33,875 nucleotides of DNA from Azospirillum sp. SYSU D00513 (GCF_017356015.1 NZ_JAFIQV010000058.1:1-33875); one strand, 5' to 3'; positions 8,694 through 16,217 are shown, counted from the stretch's first letter. Program-made: numbers and translations. The notes: a model not told the origin generated them from the sequence alone.

Positions 8694-8745
8694 GTATGCG
8701 CGAAGCATACATATACTCGACAGGCTTGTCTATGCGTGGCGCATA
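8694..8745 (-). promoter_or_regulatory. Promoter with two flanking palindromic operators for the DUF417 gene
   Basis: Read on the minus strand, TAGACA (-35 like), a 17-base spacer and TATGCT (-10 like) form a plausible sigma70 promoter. Two perfect inverted repeats flank it: TATGCG-TGG-CGCATA (plus 8731-8745) just upstream of the -35, and GTATGC-GCGAA-GCATAC (8694-8710) overlapping the -10. This is the layout of a repressed promoter bound by a dimeric repressor of TetR or MarR type. Confidence 0.6.
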
Positions 8746-9162
8746 TTTTTTTGGCGCAAGGCTGAAGAAAATTTCCGGAACCGGCGTTGGCTCCCCGGAA
8801 CCCGGGAAAGAGGGTCCCGGACGCAAAGGACAGCGGCCGGGACGCTTAGACCTGCGAGCTGATAATGCCCGTGCCGCCATTCGAGGCCGCCTTGGGCGCG
8901 CCGAGCTGCGCGTCGAAGCCGGTGTTGCCGCCAAGCGGGGCGGCAACGACCGGTGTCACCATGGTGACGGGGGACGCGGGCAGGGCCAGCTTGTTTCGGG
9001 CAAGGGTCCGTTGGCTCCCGGCGTCATCGTGACAGCCCCAAGCGTTGAGCGCGCCAGCGGCGTTCAGGGCCGGAATGACGGCCTCGCGGGTGTCGCGGTG
9101 AGCCTGCCGGCTGGCGACTTTGCCCTCAATCAGGCCCGAGTTGGACTGGAGCCGAGTGCCGT
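8711..9162. other. Gap between DUF417 promoter and ridA, with a possible decayed coding tail
   Basis: About 450 bases without a convincing complete gene. On the minus strand one frame stays open for about 107 codons from beside the ridA stop to a TAA at 8846-8848. It reads protein-like stretches such as NSGLIEGKVASRQAHRDTRE and ends GFDAQLGAPKAASNGGTGII. It has no upstream start codon with a ribosome binding site, so it may be the 3' remnant of a lost gene. No family was recognised. Confidence 0.35.
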
Positions 9163-9564
9163 TCAGGCAACATCAGGTATGCGGGCGATGACCTTGATCT
9201 CGAAATCGAACCCGGCCAGCCAGTTCACTCCGACCGCCGTCCAATTCGGATAGGGCGGATCACCGATGGCTTTGTCCCGCACCGCCATGATGGTCTCGAA
9301 CTGAGCGGCCGGGTCGGTGTGGAAGGTGGTGACATCGATGACGTCTTCGAACGTGCAACCGGCGGCCCTGAGCACGTTCGAAAGATTGTCGAAAGCCAAT
9401 TGCACCTGCTTCTCGAAGTCGGGTTCTGGCGATCCGTCCGATCGGCTGCCGACCTGACCCGAGACGAACAGGAGATCACCTGAGCGGATCGCCGCCGAGT
9501 AGCGGTGCGCCTCGTAAAGCGCGTGCCGGTCGGCTGGAACGATAGCTTGGCGTTGTACCATCAT
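9163..9564 (-). CDS. RidA/YjgF-family protein
   Basis: A 133-residue Rid-family protein. Typical features are YSAAIRSGDLLFVSGQVG near the N terminus, VQLAFDNLSNVLRAAGCTFE in the middle, DVIDVTTFHTD, and PPYPNWTAVGVNWLAGFDFE ahead of the C-terminal strand. Canonical RidA uses an arginine (in a PNRxxV context) to bind the carboxylate of imine/enamine intermediates. Here the equivalent reads YPNWTAVGV, so the arginine is replaced by tryptophan; this is probably a Rid subfamily other than RidA with uncertain deaminase activity. GAGGAG lies five bases before the first of two ATGs. Divergent from the TetR gene. Confidence 0.88.
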   Translation of the reverse strand: MMVQRQAIVPADRHALYEAHRYSAAIRSGDLLFVSGQVGSRSDGSPEPDFEKQVQLAFDNLSNVLRAAGCTFEDVIDVTTFHTDPAAQFETIMAVRDKAIGDPPYPNWTAVGVNWLAGFDFEIKVIARIPDVA

Positions 9565-9665
9565 TCTAACTCCTCATTGCGGAAGGACAGTTCGTAAAGA
9601 GCAGGGCCGTCTCGCCGACGTCGGGGGCACGGACAAAGCCGTGTCGGCCGAGCGAGTTCTTCAAG

Positions 9666-9691
9666 CTTCAAAGCCGGGCTTCAAAGCCGGG
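9666..9691. repeat. Perfect tandem 13-bp duplication
   Basis: CTTCAAAGCCGGG occurs twice back to back (9666-9678 and 9679-9691) in the spacer between ridA and tetR, just beside the operator pair. It may be a simple slippage duplication. Confidence 0.7.
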
Positions 9692-9703
9692 GCGCGATTT
9701 GAT

Positions 9704-9746
9704 ATACGCTCCGTATGAGAACGGTAGTTCGCATACGGTACGTATG
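9704..9746. promoter_or_regulatory. Two palindromic operator sites upstream of tetR
   Basis: ATACG-CTC-CGTAT (9704-9716) and CATACG-GTA-CGTATG (9732-9746) are perfect inverted repeats with the same half-site (ATACG) and a 3-base centre, 29 bases apart centre to centre. They lie 50-90 bases before the TetR start and in the divergent spacer with ridA, so they are likely binding sites for the neighbouring TetR. Confidence 0.7.
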
Positions 9747-9794
9747 TCAACTCGCGAATCCGAGTGGCTGTGAATTTTTTTGAAGGAGATGGAC

Positions 9795-10403
9795 GTGGCC
9801 GGGAAAAGGCGTTCCGAGATGATGGAGGAGACCCGCGGCAAGCTGATCCAGTCCGCGCGCAGGGCTTTCGCCGAGAAGGGTTATGCAGCCGCATCGATGG
9901 ACGAATTGACGGCCGACGCTGGGCTGACGCGCGGGGCGCTCTATCACAATTTCGGCGACAAGCGCGGGCTTCTGCAGGCGGTGGTCAACCAGATCGATGG
10001 GGAAATGGCGGCGCGCGCGCACGCCATGGCCAGCCGAGCCGAGAATGATTGGGAAGGGTTGCTGGCGGAAAGCATCGCTTACATCGAGATGGCGCTGGAG
10101 CCTGAGGTCCAGCGCATCGTGCTGCTCGACGGACCGGCGTTCCTGGGCGACCCTTCGCAGTGGCCCAGCCAGAACAGTTGCCTCCAGACGACCTTGCGGA
10201 AAGTGAATGGGCTGATCGAACGCGGCCTGATCAAACCGGTCGATGCCGAAGCCGCCGCCCGGCTTTTGAACGGGGCTGCGCTGAACGCCGCGCTTTGGGT
10301 CGCGGCCAGTGACCATCCGCAGGATGTCCTCGCCAAAGCCATCGAGGCCTTTCGGTTCATGGCTGGGGGCCTGTTGGCGGACACTGTTTCAAAGGATTCG
10401 TGA
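9795..10403 (+). CDS. TetR-family transcriptional repressor
   Basis: A 202-residue TetR protein. The N-terminal HTH is clear: LIQSARRAFAEKGYAAASMD then ELTADAGLTRGALYHNFGDK (about residues 17-56). The remaining helices form the ligand domain, ending EAFRFMAGGLLADTVSKDS. The start chosen is GTG 9795, because AAGGAG (9783-9788) lies six bases before it and the protein then begins AGKRRSEMMEETR, the usual form; an ATG at 9789 directly abuts the ribosome binding site and is less likely. It is divergent from the Rid gene with a pair of matching palindromes between them, so it probably controls itself and ridA. The inducer is unknown. Confidence 0.9.
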   Translation: MAGKRRSEMMEETRGKLIQSARRAFAEKGYAAASMDELTADAGLTRGALYHNFGDKRGLLQAVVNQIDGEMAARAHAMASRAENDWEGLLAESIAYIEMALEPEVQRIVLLDGPAFLGDPSQWPSQNSCLQTTLRKVNGLIERGLIKPVDAEAAARLLNGAALNAALWVAASDHPQDVLAKAIEAFRFMAGGLLADTVSKDS

Positions 10404-10599
10404 CATCCGGGGATGGCGTGGCTCCGGGCCAGAGCGGCATCAAGCTTTCGTGGCTGACGGGCACTGAACCGTTTCGCATTTTCCGGAAACGGTTCGGGTG
10501 AGGCACGCCGCCACGGCGGCCTTCCCAGCATGGGCATGCGTGCGCATCGATTGCGCGACCGGCTTGATATTTATGCTCCGCGCATGTAAATGTAACCCC

Positions 10600-11118
10600 A
10601 TGAGTTCGATTCGTGATAGAAACGTGTTTGGCGCATTCGCCCTGATGTTGGGCGACGACATCGTTCGCGCCGCCTCTTCGTTCGCTCCGGAAGCAGGCCC
10701 TGCCGCCGCGGCGCTCGCGCTCCTCGACCATGAGCCGGGCCTTTCAATTCGCACGCTCGCCGTAGGCGTGGGGTTATCGCACGCTGGAACCGTTCGCCTC
10801 GTCGACAGGCTGGTTGCCGACGGCTTGGTGGAACGGCGCGGGCACGCGACGGACGGGCGAGCAAGGTCGCTCCACCTCACGGCCGCAGGCGAAAAGGCCA
10901 GCGCTGCCGTGCTGCATGCACGGGACCAGGTTCTGGCCCGTGGGCTCGCCACGCTGAGTGCGGACGAGTTGGCGACGCTGACTGCGCTGTCCGAGCGCGT
11001 GCTGCGGGCGTGCGTGCGCGACGTTGATCACGCGTACCATATCTGCCGTCTGTGCGGTTACGCATCCTGTGCGGACTGCCCGATTGAGGATGAACTCCGC
11101 CAGCGGAAGGCGATCTGA
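10600..11118 (+). CDS. MarR-family regulator with C-terminal cysteine cluster
   Basis: A 172-residue winged-helix MarR protein: ALALLDHEPGLSIRTLAVGV, SHAGTVRLVDRLVADGLVER, then the wing RRGHATDGRARSLHLTAAGE. The C terminus adds HICRLCGYASCADCPIEDEL, four cysteines spaced C-x2-C-x5-C-x2-C, seen in a subset of MarR proteins and suited to metal or redox sensing (inference). ATG 10600 begins MSSIRDRNVF and gives normal family length; the frame is open upstream to 10498 but that part has no HTH character. An imperfect ATTTATGC...GCATGTAAAT dyad at about 10569-10590 lies just before the start and could be its operator. It is followed by a convergent secreted cupin gene. Confidence 0.88.
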   Translation: MSSIRDRNVFGAFALMLGDDIVRAASSFAPEAGPAAAALALLDHEPGLSIRTLAVGVGLSHAGTVRLVDRLVADGLVERRGHATDGRARSLHLTAAGEKASAAVLHARDQVLARGLATLSADELATLTALSERVLRACVRDVDHAYHICRLCGYASCADCPIEDELRQRKAI

Positions 11119-11211
11119 CCTCCGGAGCTTGTTCGTGGCTGAGCCTGTTGCACGGATGCAGCCGGCCTCGCGGGCGGAGGCCCGGCTTCCGCTCGACCGT
11201 CCTTGGGAGCT

Positions 11212-11688
11212 TTACTGCCGGGCATCGTATTCCTGGTCGGTGACCAGCTGCATCCAGTCGGCGTTCTTGCCATCGCGGATGTAGGTGATGGCGATGTGGC
11301 TCATGCCGGTGGTGCCGGTCGCGCCATGCCAGTGCCGGACGCCGGCGGGAATCCATACGACGTCGCCGGTCTTCATCTCGCGGCGGGTCTGGCCGTCCTG
11401 CTGAACCCAGCCCTTGCCGGCCGTGACGATCAGCATCTGTCCGGCCGGATGGGTGTGCCAAGCGGTGCGCGCACGGGGAGCGAAGGTCACCAGGCCGGAG
11501 GAGGCCGGGGTCTCGGTGGACGGTGGCGTGAGCAGATCGACGACCACATGGCCCGTGAAGTTGTTCGGATTGCCGATCACGGAGGACATGGAGCCGGGCT
11601 GGGTGATTTGGATCTCCTGCGCGCCGGCGGAATCGGCTCCGCAAAGTGCTGCCGAGGCGAGGGTGGCGGCGATGAGTGTTTTCTTCAT
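11212..11688 (-). CDS. Secreted cupin-domain protein
   Basis: A 158-residue cupin with a Sec signal peptide (MKKTLIAATLASAALCGADS, cleavage probably after AGA, near residue 23). The cupin motifs are RARTAWHTHPAGQMLIVTAG (about 71-90) and GDVVWIPAGVRHWHGATG, with three or more metal-binding histidines. It should act in the periplasm. It is closely similar to the cytoplasmic cupin at 6697-7089. The next gene upstream on the same strand is a secreted tandem carboxymuconolactone-decarboxylase-like protein; a 246-base gap with repeats separates them, so co-transcription is uncertain, but the pair looks functionally linked. The reaction is unknown. Confidence 0.88.
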   Translation of the reverse strand: MKKTLIAATLASAALCGADSAGAQEIQITQPGSMSSVIGNPNNFTGHVVVDLLTPPSTETPASSGLVTFAPRARTAWHTHPAGQMLIVTAGKGWVQQDGQTRREMKTGDVVWIPAGVRHWHGATGTTGMSHIAITYIRDGKNADWMQLVTDQEYDARQ

Positions 11689-11734
11689 GGCGGTTCCTTT
11701 GTGTTGGGGGGGTGGAGTGTGCGCTGACTCAATT

Positions 11735-11860
11735 CCCTCTCCCCTCGGGGAGAGGGTCAGGGTGAGGGGGCCGGGAACCGGAAAGTTCAGCAGTCGCAGG
11801 ACCCCCTCACCTTCCCAAGCCTGCGGCTTGGGCCCCTTCCTCTCCCCGGAGGGGAGAGGG
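11735..11860. repeat. Intergenic multi-hairpin repeat (CCCTCTCCCC type)
   Basis: Three perfect hairpins lie in a row: CCCTCTCCCC-TC-GGGGAGAGGG (11735-11756), CCCAAGCC-TGC-GGCTTGGG (11814-11832) and CCTCTCCCC-GGA-GGGGAGAGG (11839-11859). AGGGTGAGGGGG and its complement CCCCCTCACC lie between them, so the whole 125 bases can fold on itself. A related copy is at 15180-15281, and a fragment (GGGGAGAGGG) occurs near 94. This is a known style of dispersed proteobacterial intergenic repeat. Confidence 0.8.
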
Positions 11861-11934
11861 GAGCGGTCGTCAGAGGTCGCGCCCGCCCGGTCTTGCGGGG
11901 AAGACGCGGAGGGAGGCCCAAGCCCCGCCTCCCG

Positions 11935-12726
11935 TCACTTCGCGCGGCTCTTGAACACCTCCGCCGCGACCGGGCCGGCGGAGAAGGCGTTGGGCCAGCC
12001 GGCGTAGAAGGCGATCTGGGTGATCACCTCGCCGGCCTGTTCCTGCGTCAGGCCGTCGTTCAGGGCGCGGTTGAGGTGCCCGGCGAGCTGGGCCACCTGG
12101 CCGTTCGCCATCAGCGCGCTGATGGTCACGAGGCTGCGGTCGCGCGGGGACAGGTCGGGGCGGCGCCAGACCTCCATGAAGAGCGGGTCGGTGGTGAACT
12201 GGTCGAGGCCCGGCGCGGCGGTGCCGAGCAGCTGCCGCACGCTGGCGACGCGGCTGGCCTCCGCCTTTTCGTCCAGCGGCAGGAGCTGCGGCGAGGCGGG
12301 GGGCAGCTGGTCCGGCCCGATGCCGCGCTGCGCGAAGATGTCCTTGGCGACGGACACCGCCGACATTGCGTTCGACCAGCCGGCGTAGAAGGCGAGATGC
12401 GTGACGACCTCGGACAGCTCGCGCGGCGTCACGCCGTTGTCGAGGGCGAGGGTCATGTAATGGGCCAGGTCGAAGGGCTGGTTGCGGGCGATCAGGATCG
12501 CCACGGTGACGATGGCGCGGTCGCGGCGCGAGAGTTGCGGGCGCTGCCACAGGCTGCCGAGGTTGCTCTCCCGCGCGTACCGGCCAAGGGCCGGAGAGAC
12601 CGCCTGGATGTCCGCCAGGGACAGGGTGGAGGCGCTTTCGGCCGGTGTGGTCATGGTGGCGTTCCCCTGGGCGAAGGCGGGAGACGCCAAGGCGAGAGAC
12701 GCAAGCGTGGCGGCCAGAAACCTCAT
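11935..12726 (-). CDS. Secreted tandem carboxymuconolactone-decarboxylase-like protein
   Basis: A 263-residue protein with a signal peptide (MRFLAATLASLALASPAFAQ, cleavage after AFA) and two CMD repeats. Repeat 1 contains FDLAHYMTLALDNGVTPREL and THLAFYAGWSNAMSA; repeat 2 contains AGHLNRALNDGLTQEQAGEV and TQIAFYAGWPNAFSA. The AhpD-type CxxC pair is absent, so peroxidase-reductase activity is unlikely. The conserved H-x3-AL-x-NG histidine and YAGW motif fit decarboxylase-type members. ATG 12726 is chosen because it begins the signal peptide, with AGGGAG upstream. Export to the periplasm is unusual for the enzyme of protocatechuate breakdown, so a distinct role with the neighbouring secreted cupin is likely. 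Confidence 0.88.
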   Translation of the reverse strand: MRFLAATLASLALASPAFAQGNATMTTPAESASTLSLADIQAVSPALGRYARESNLGSLWQRPQLSRRDRAIVTVAILIARNQPFDLAHYMTLALDNGVTPRELSEVVTHLAFYAGWSNAMSAVSVAKDIFAQRGIGPDQLPPASPQLLPLDEKAEASRVASVRQLLGTAAPGLDQFTTDPLFMEVWRRPDLSPRDRSLVTISALMANGQVAQLAGHLNRALNDGLTQEQAGEVITQIAFYAGWPNAFSAGPVAAEVFKSRAK

Positions 12727-12885
12727 GAATCCCGATCTCCCTTTCTTGAATCGACCGGGAAAGGGGACGGACCGTAATCTCTCCCGGCGGCATGTCCGGG
12801 AGTCTATCGAAGGGCGCGGGAGGGGTTTATCCACTCAAATCCGCATGCGGTATGAAACGGGGCTCATGAATGGGCGAACCCGGCA

Positions 12886-13782
12886 TCAGCGTCCGCGCCC
12901 GTGCCTCTGCCGGAAGGCCTGGGGCGACAACCCCTCGCGCTTGGTGAAGAAGCGGGAGAAGTAGGCGGGGTCCTCGAAGCCCATGGCGTAACCGATCTCG
13001 CTCATGGTCATGGCGGTGTAGAGCAGGTTGCGCTTGGCCTCCAGCAGCAGGCGGGCGTGGACGAGCTGGAGGGTGGAGGCGCCGGCGACGCGGCGGCAGG
13101 CGGCGTTCAGCCGGCCGGGGCTGGTGCCCAACGCCGCGGCGTACGCCTCCACCGGCCAGTGGTCGCGGAAACGCTGGCCGATGGCCTGGCGCAGCCGCGC
13201 GACCAGCAGCGCGTCGGCGGACAGCGGCCCGGCGTCCTTGCCCTCGGCGAGGCCGAGCCGCGCGGCCGTCACCAGCAGAAGCGTCACCTGGGCGGCGATG
13301 GCGCTGGCCCGGCCGGGGCGCGGCCAGTGGAATTCCCGCAGGATGGCGGCGAAGGCGGCGGTGAGCGCGGGCCAGTCCTCGCCGGCCGGGTCGGCGGGCA
13401 GCGCCGCCGGCCGGTCTAGCACCGCCTTCAGCTCCGGTTCCGGCAGGCCGGCGAGCAGGTTGGCGAGGAAGCCGGCGGACATGGTCAGGATGTGGCCGTC
13501 GATGTCCGGGTCGAAGCGGAAGCCATGCACGGTCTCCGCCGGCATGGTGAGCAGGGCGGGGGCGCGGAAGCCGTGCTCCGCCCCGTCCGCCGTCATCAGC
13601 CCGCCGCCGGCCGTGATCAGCAGCAGGTGGCTGAGGCCGCTGTGGCGGTGCGGCTTGATCTCCCAATTGTGCAAGCTGCTGCGCGACGGGATGGATTCGA
13701 CATGGACGAAATCCAGCTCCGCCTCCCCCGACGGGTCCCCGTAGAGGAGGTAATTCGGTATGGATTTCAAGGATTCCGGCAT
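12886..13782 (-). CDS. pobR: AraC-family activator, PobR-like
   Basis: A 298-residue AraC-type regulator. The N-terminal cupin-like sensor includes FVHVESIPSRSSLHNWEIKP and HRHSGLSHLLLITAGGG. The C-terminal double HTH covers about residues 195-292: VEAYAAALGTSPGRLNAACR and YTAMTMSEIGYAMGFEDPAY followed by FSRFFTKREGLSPQAFRQR. It lies 193 bases from and divergent to pobA, the arrangement of PobR, which activates pobA in response to 4-hydroxybenzoate. It belongs to the AraC-type PobR of alpha- and other proteobacteria, distinct from the IclR-type PobR of Acinetobacter. Assignment rests on family plus neighbour. Confidence 0.88.
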   Translation of the reverse strand: MPESLKSIPNYLLYGDPSGEAELDFVHVESIPSRSSLHNWEIKPHRHSGLSHLLLITAGGGLMTADGAEHGFRAPALLTMPAETVHGFRFDPDIDGHILTMSAGFLANLLAGLPEPELKAVLDRPAALPADPAGEDWPALTAAFAAILREFHWPRPGRASAIAAQVTLLLVTAARLGLAEGKDAGPLSADALLVARLRQAIGQRFRDHWPVEAYAAALGTSPGRLNAACRRVAGASTLQLVHARLLLEAKRNLLYTAMTMSEIGYAMGFEDPAYFSRFFTKREGLSPQAFRQRHGRGR

Positions 13783-13975
13783 GTCCGGCGGTCCGGTCGG
13801 GGGAGGGGAGGGACCGGCCGGGCACGGCGGAGCCGGGCGGAAGCGGCGATGGAAAGTACAAGAGAATGGCCGGTTCGTCCATTCCCGGCGGGCTGTGACA
13901 AAAGATAGGATGCCAGACTGTAGGACTCACAAACAAGGTCCCCGGGGCGGGACGGATTGCGAACGGGAGAGAGCG

Positions 13976-15169
13976 ATGGGCGCGCATGTCACGCGGACCC
14001 AGGTCGGGATCATCGGGGCCGGGCCAGCCGGGCTGTTCCTGTCGCACATGCTGCACCGGATGGGGATCGAATCCGTCATCCTGGAAAGCCGTTCGCGCGA
14101 GGAGATCGAGGCGACCATCCGCGCCGGCGTGCTGGAGCAGTGGACGGTCGATCTGATGAACGGGATGGGACTCGGCGAGCGGATGATGCGGGAGGGGCAT
14201 TTCCACACCGGCTTCACCCTGCGCGTCAACGGCGAGAGCCATCATGTGGACACGGCCGAGCTGACCGGCGGCAAGATGGTCACCGTCTACCCGCAGCACG
14301 AGCTGCTGAAGGACCTCGCCGCCGCGCGTCTGGCCGAGGGCGGGCAGATCCTGTTCGGCGTGACCGGCGTCGGGCTGGAGGGCGTCGAGTGCGACCGGCC
14401 GGTGATCCGCTTCCGGCGCGGCACGGACGGGCCGGAGGAGGAGCTGCGCTGCGACTTCGTCGCGGGCTGCGACGGCTTCCACGGGCCGAGCCGGCAGGCC
14501 ATCCCGGCGGCGTTGCGGACCGAATACCAGAAGGTCTACCCGTTCGGCTGGCTCGGCATCCTGACGGAGGCGCCGCCCTCCTACCACGAGCTGGTCTACG
14601 CCAACCACCCGCGGGGATTCGCGCTGCTCAGCACGCGCTCGCCCGAGGTGCAGCGGCTCTATGTGCAGTGCGACCCGAAGGACGACATCGCCAACTGGTC
14701 CGACGACCGCATCTGGTCGGAGCTGCATCAGCGGCTGGAGACGCGCGACGGCTGGCGCCTGACGGAAGGGCCGATCTTCCAGAAGGGCATCATCGCCATG
14801 CGCAGCTTCGTCTGCGGGACGATGCGCCACGGCCGCCTGTTCCTGGCCGGCGACGCCGCCCACATCGTGCCGCCGACCGGCGCCAAGGGGCTGAACCTCG
14901 CCGTGGCCGACGTGGTCTACCTGTCGCGCGGGCTGGAGGCCTTCTACAAGGAAGGCCGGACCGACCTGCTGGACGGCTACACGGAGACCTGCCTGCGCCG
15001 AATCTGGAAGGCGGAGCGCTTCTCCTGGTACATGACGACGATGCTGCACCGGAACGAGGAAGACTCCCCCTTCGAGCAGCGCATCCACCTCGCCGACCTG
15101 GAATACGCCGTCAGCTCCCGCGCCGCGATGACCGCCATCGCGGAGAACTACGTGGGGCTGCCGCTGTAG
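13976..15169 (+). CDS. pobA: 4-hydroxybenzoate 3-monooxygenase
   Basis: A 397-residue flavoprotein hydroxylase that converts 4-hydroxybenzoate to protocatechuate with NADPH and O2. It has the FAD Rossmann motif VGIIGAGPAGLFLSHML at the start, RAGVLEQWTVDLMNGMGLGE typical of PobA, the DG motif GCDGFHGPSRQAIP near residue 165, and the second FAD motif GDAAHIVPPTGAKGLNLAVA near 295. Its length matches the family (about 390-395). ATG 13976 with GGGAGAGA upstream begins just before the FAD fold; the frame is open further left but reads non-coding. Likely activated by the divergent pobR. The product feeds the beta-ketoadipate pathway, whose genes are not in this window. Confidence 0.96.
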   Translation: MGAHVTRTQVGIIGAGPAGLFLSHMLHRMGIESVILESRSREEIEATIRAGVLEQWTVDLMNGMGLGERMMREGHFHTGFTLRVNGESHHVDTAELTGGKMVTVYPQHELLKDLAAARLAEGGQILFGVTGVGLEGVECDRPVIRFRRGTDGPEEELRCDFVAGCDGFHGPSRQAIPAALRTEYQKVYPFGWLGILTEAPPSYHELVYANHPRGFALLSTRSPEVQRLYVQCDPKDDIANWSDDRIWSELHQRLETRDGWRLTEGPIFQKGIIAMRSFVCGTMRHGRLFLAGDAAHIVPPTGAKGLNLAVADVVYLSRGLEAFYKEGRTDLLDGYTETCLRRIWKAERFSWYMTTMLHRNEEDSPFEQRIHLADLEYAVSSRAAMTAIAENYVGLPL

Positions 15170-15179
15170 GGGGCTTTTT

Positions 15180-15281
15180 GCGAATGGCCCCTGGGCCATT
15201 CGCGGCGTCCCTCGGGACGCCGGCCCTCACCCTCCCAGCCCTGGCGGGCTGGGTCCCTCCCTCTCCCCGGAGGGGAGAGGG
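15180..15281. repeat. Cluster of four perfect hairpins between pobA and fghA
   Basis: GCGAATGGCCC-CT-GGGCCATTCGC (15180-15203), GGCGTCCC-TC-GGGACGCC (15204-15221), CCCAGCCC-TGGC-GGGCTGGG (15234-15253) and CCCTCTCCCC-GGA-GGGGAGAGGG (15259-15281) follow one another in the convergent gap. The last two resemble the repeat at 11735-11860. No T tract follows on either strand in a standard position, but such stacks often limit read-through between convergent genes. Confidence 0.8.
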
Positions 15282-15300
15282 ATAGAGTCCCACGCTTACC

Positions 15301-16149
15301 TTATGCCCGCAGGGAGTCGGCGTGGTGCTTCAGGTGGTCGGCGATGAAGCTGGCGATGAAGTAGTAGCTGTGGTCGTAGCCCGGCTGCATGCGCAGGGTC
15401 AGCGGGTGGCCGGCGGCCGCCGCGGCCTGGCGCAGGGCGTCGGGCTTCAGCTGGTTTTCCAGGAAGTCGTCGCTGTCGCCCTGGTCCACCAGCAGGGGCA
15501 GCCGTTCCGTCGCGTTGGCGATCAGGGCGCAGCTGTCCCATTCGGCCCAGCTCCTGCGCTCGGAGCCCAGATAGTTGGTGAAGGCCTTCTCGCCCCAGGG
15601 GCAGTTCATCGGGTTGGTGATCGGCGAGAAGGCCGAGACCGAGCGGTAGCGGCCGGGGTTGCGCAGGGCGCAGGTGATGGCGCCGTGCCCGCCCATGGAA
15701 TGGCCGGAGACGGAGCGGCGGTCGCTGACGGGGAAGGACTTCTCGATGAGGTCCGGCAGCTCCTTCACCACATAGTCGTGCATGCGGTAATGGCGTGCCC
15801 AGGGCTCCTGCGTGGCGTTCAGGTAGAAGCCGGCGCCGAGGCCGAAGTCGTAGGCGCCGGCCTCGTCGTCCGGCACGCCCTGGCCGCGCGGGCTGGTGTC
15901 CGGGCAGACGATGGCGATGCCGAGTTCGGCGGCCATCCGCTGGGCGCCGGCCTTCTGCATGAAGTTCTCGTCCGTGCAGGTCAGGCCGGAAAGCCAGTAG
16001 AGCACCGGGACGGGGTTCGCGGGCGTGGCCTGCGGCGGCAGGTAGATCGCGAAGACCATGTCGCAGTTGAGGACGGTCGAGCGGTGGCGGTAGCGCTTGT
16101 GCCAGCCGTCGAAGCTTTTGTTGCCGGAGACGAAGGTCAGTTCGCTCAT
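15301..16149 (-). CDS. fghA: S-formylglutathione hydrolase
   Basis: A 282-residue esterase-D family serine hydrolase that splits S-formylglutathione to formate and glutathione in the cytoplasm. Signatures: PVPVLYWLSGLTCTDENFMQ near residue 50, TSPRGQGVPDDE, and the nucleophile elbow GHSMGGHGAITCALRNPGRY near 145. The catalytic Asp (DQGDSDDFL) and His (PGYDHSYYFIASFI) are present. GGGAGG precedes ATG 16149. It lies 68 bases downstream of adhC on the same strand, forming the formaldehyde-oxidation operon. Confidence 0.96.
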   Translation of the reverse strand: MSELTFVSGNKSFDGWHKRYRHRSTVLNCDMVFAIYLPPQATPANPVPVLYWLSGLTCTDENFMQKAGAQRMAAELGIAIVCPDTSPRGQGVPDDEAGAYDFGLGAGFYLNATQEPWARHYRMHDYVVKELPDLIEKSFPVSDRRSVSGHSMGGHGAITCALRNPGRYRSVSAFSPITNPMNCPWGEKAFTNYLGSERRSWAEWDSCALIANATERLPLLVDQGDSDDFLENQLKPDALRQAAAAAGHPLTLRMQPGYDHSYYFIASFIADHLKHHADSLRA

Positions 16150-16217
16150 GGTGGATCCTCCCGTTTATCATTCAGCGGGAGGGCGCGGACGGCCCTCCCG
16201 CGGCGCTTCGGACGGCG

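Noticed and set aside
8678..9253. 191-codon plus-strand frame between DUF417 and ridA
   Set aside because: It crosses the DUF417 promoter and ends in antisense of ridA; composition is not protein-like.
12827..15199. 790-codon minus-strand frame spanning pobR and pobA
   Set aside because: A shadow frame: it reads pobA in antisense and pobR out of frame, with no domain signature.
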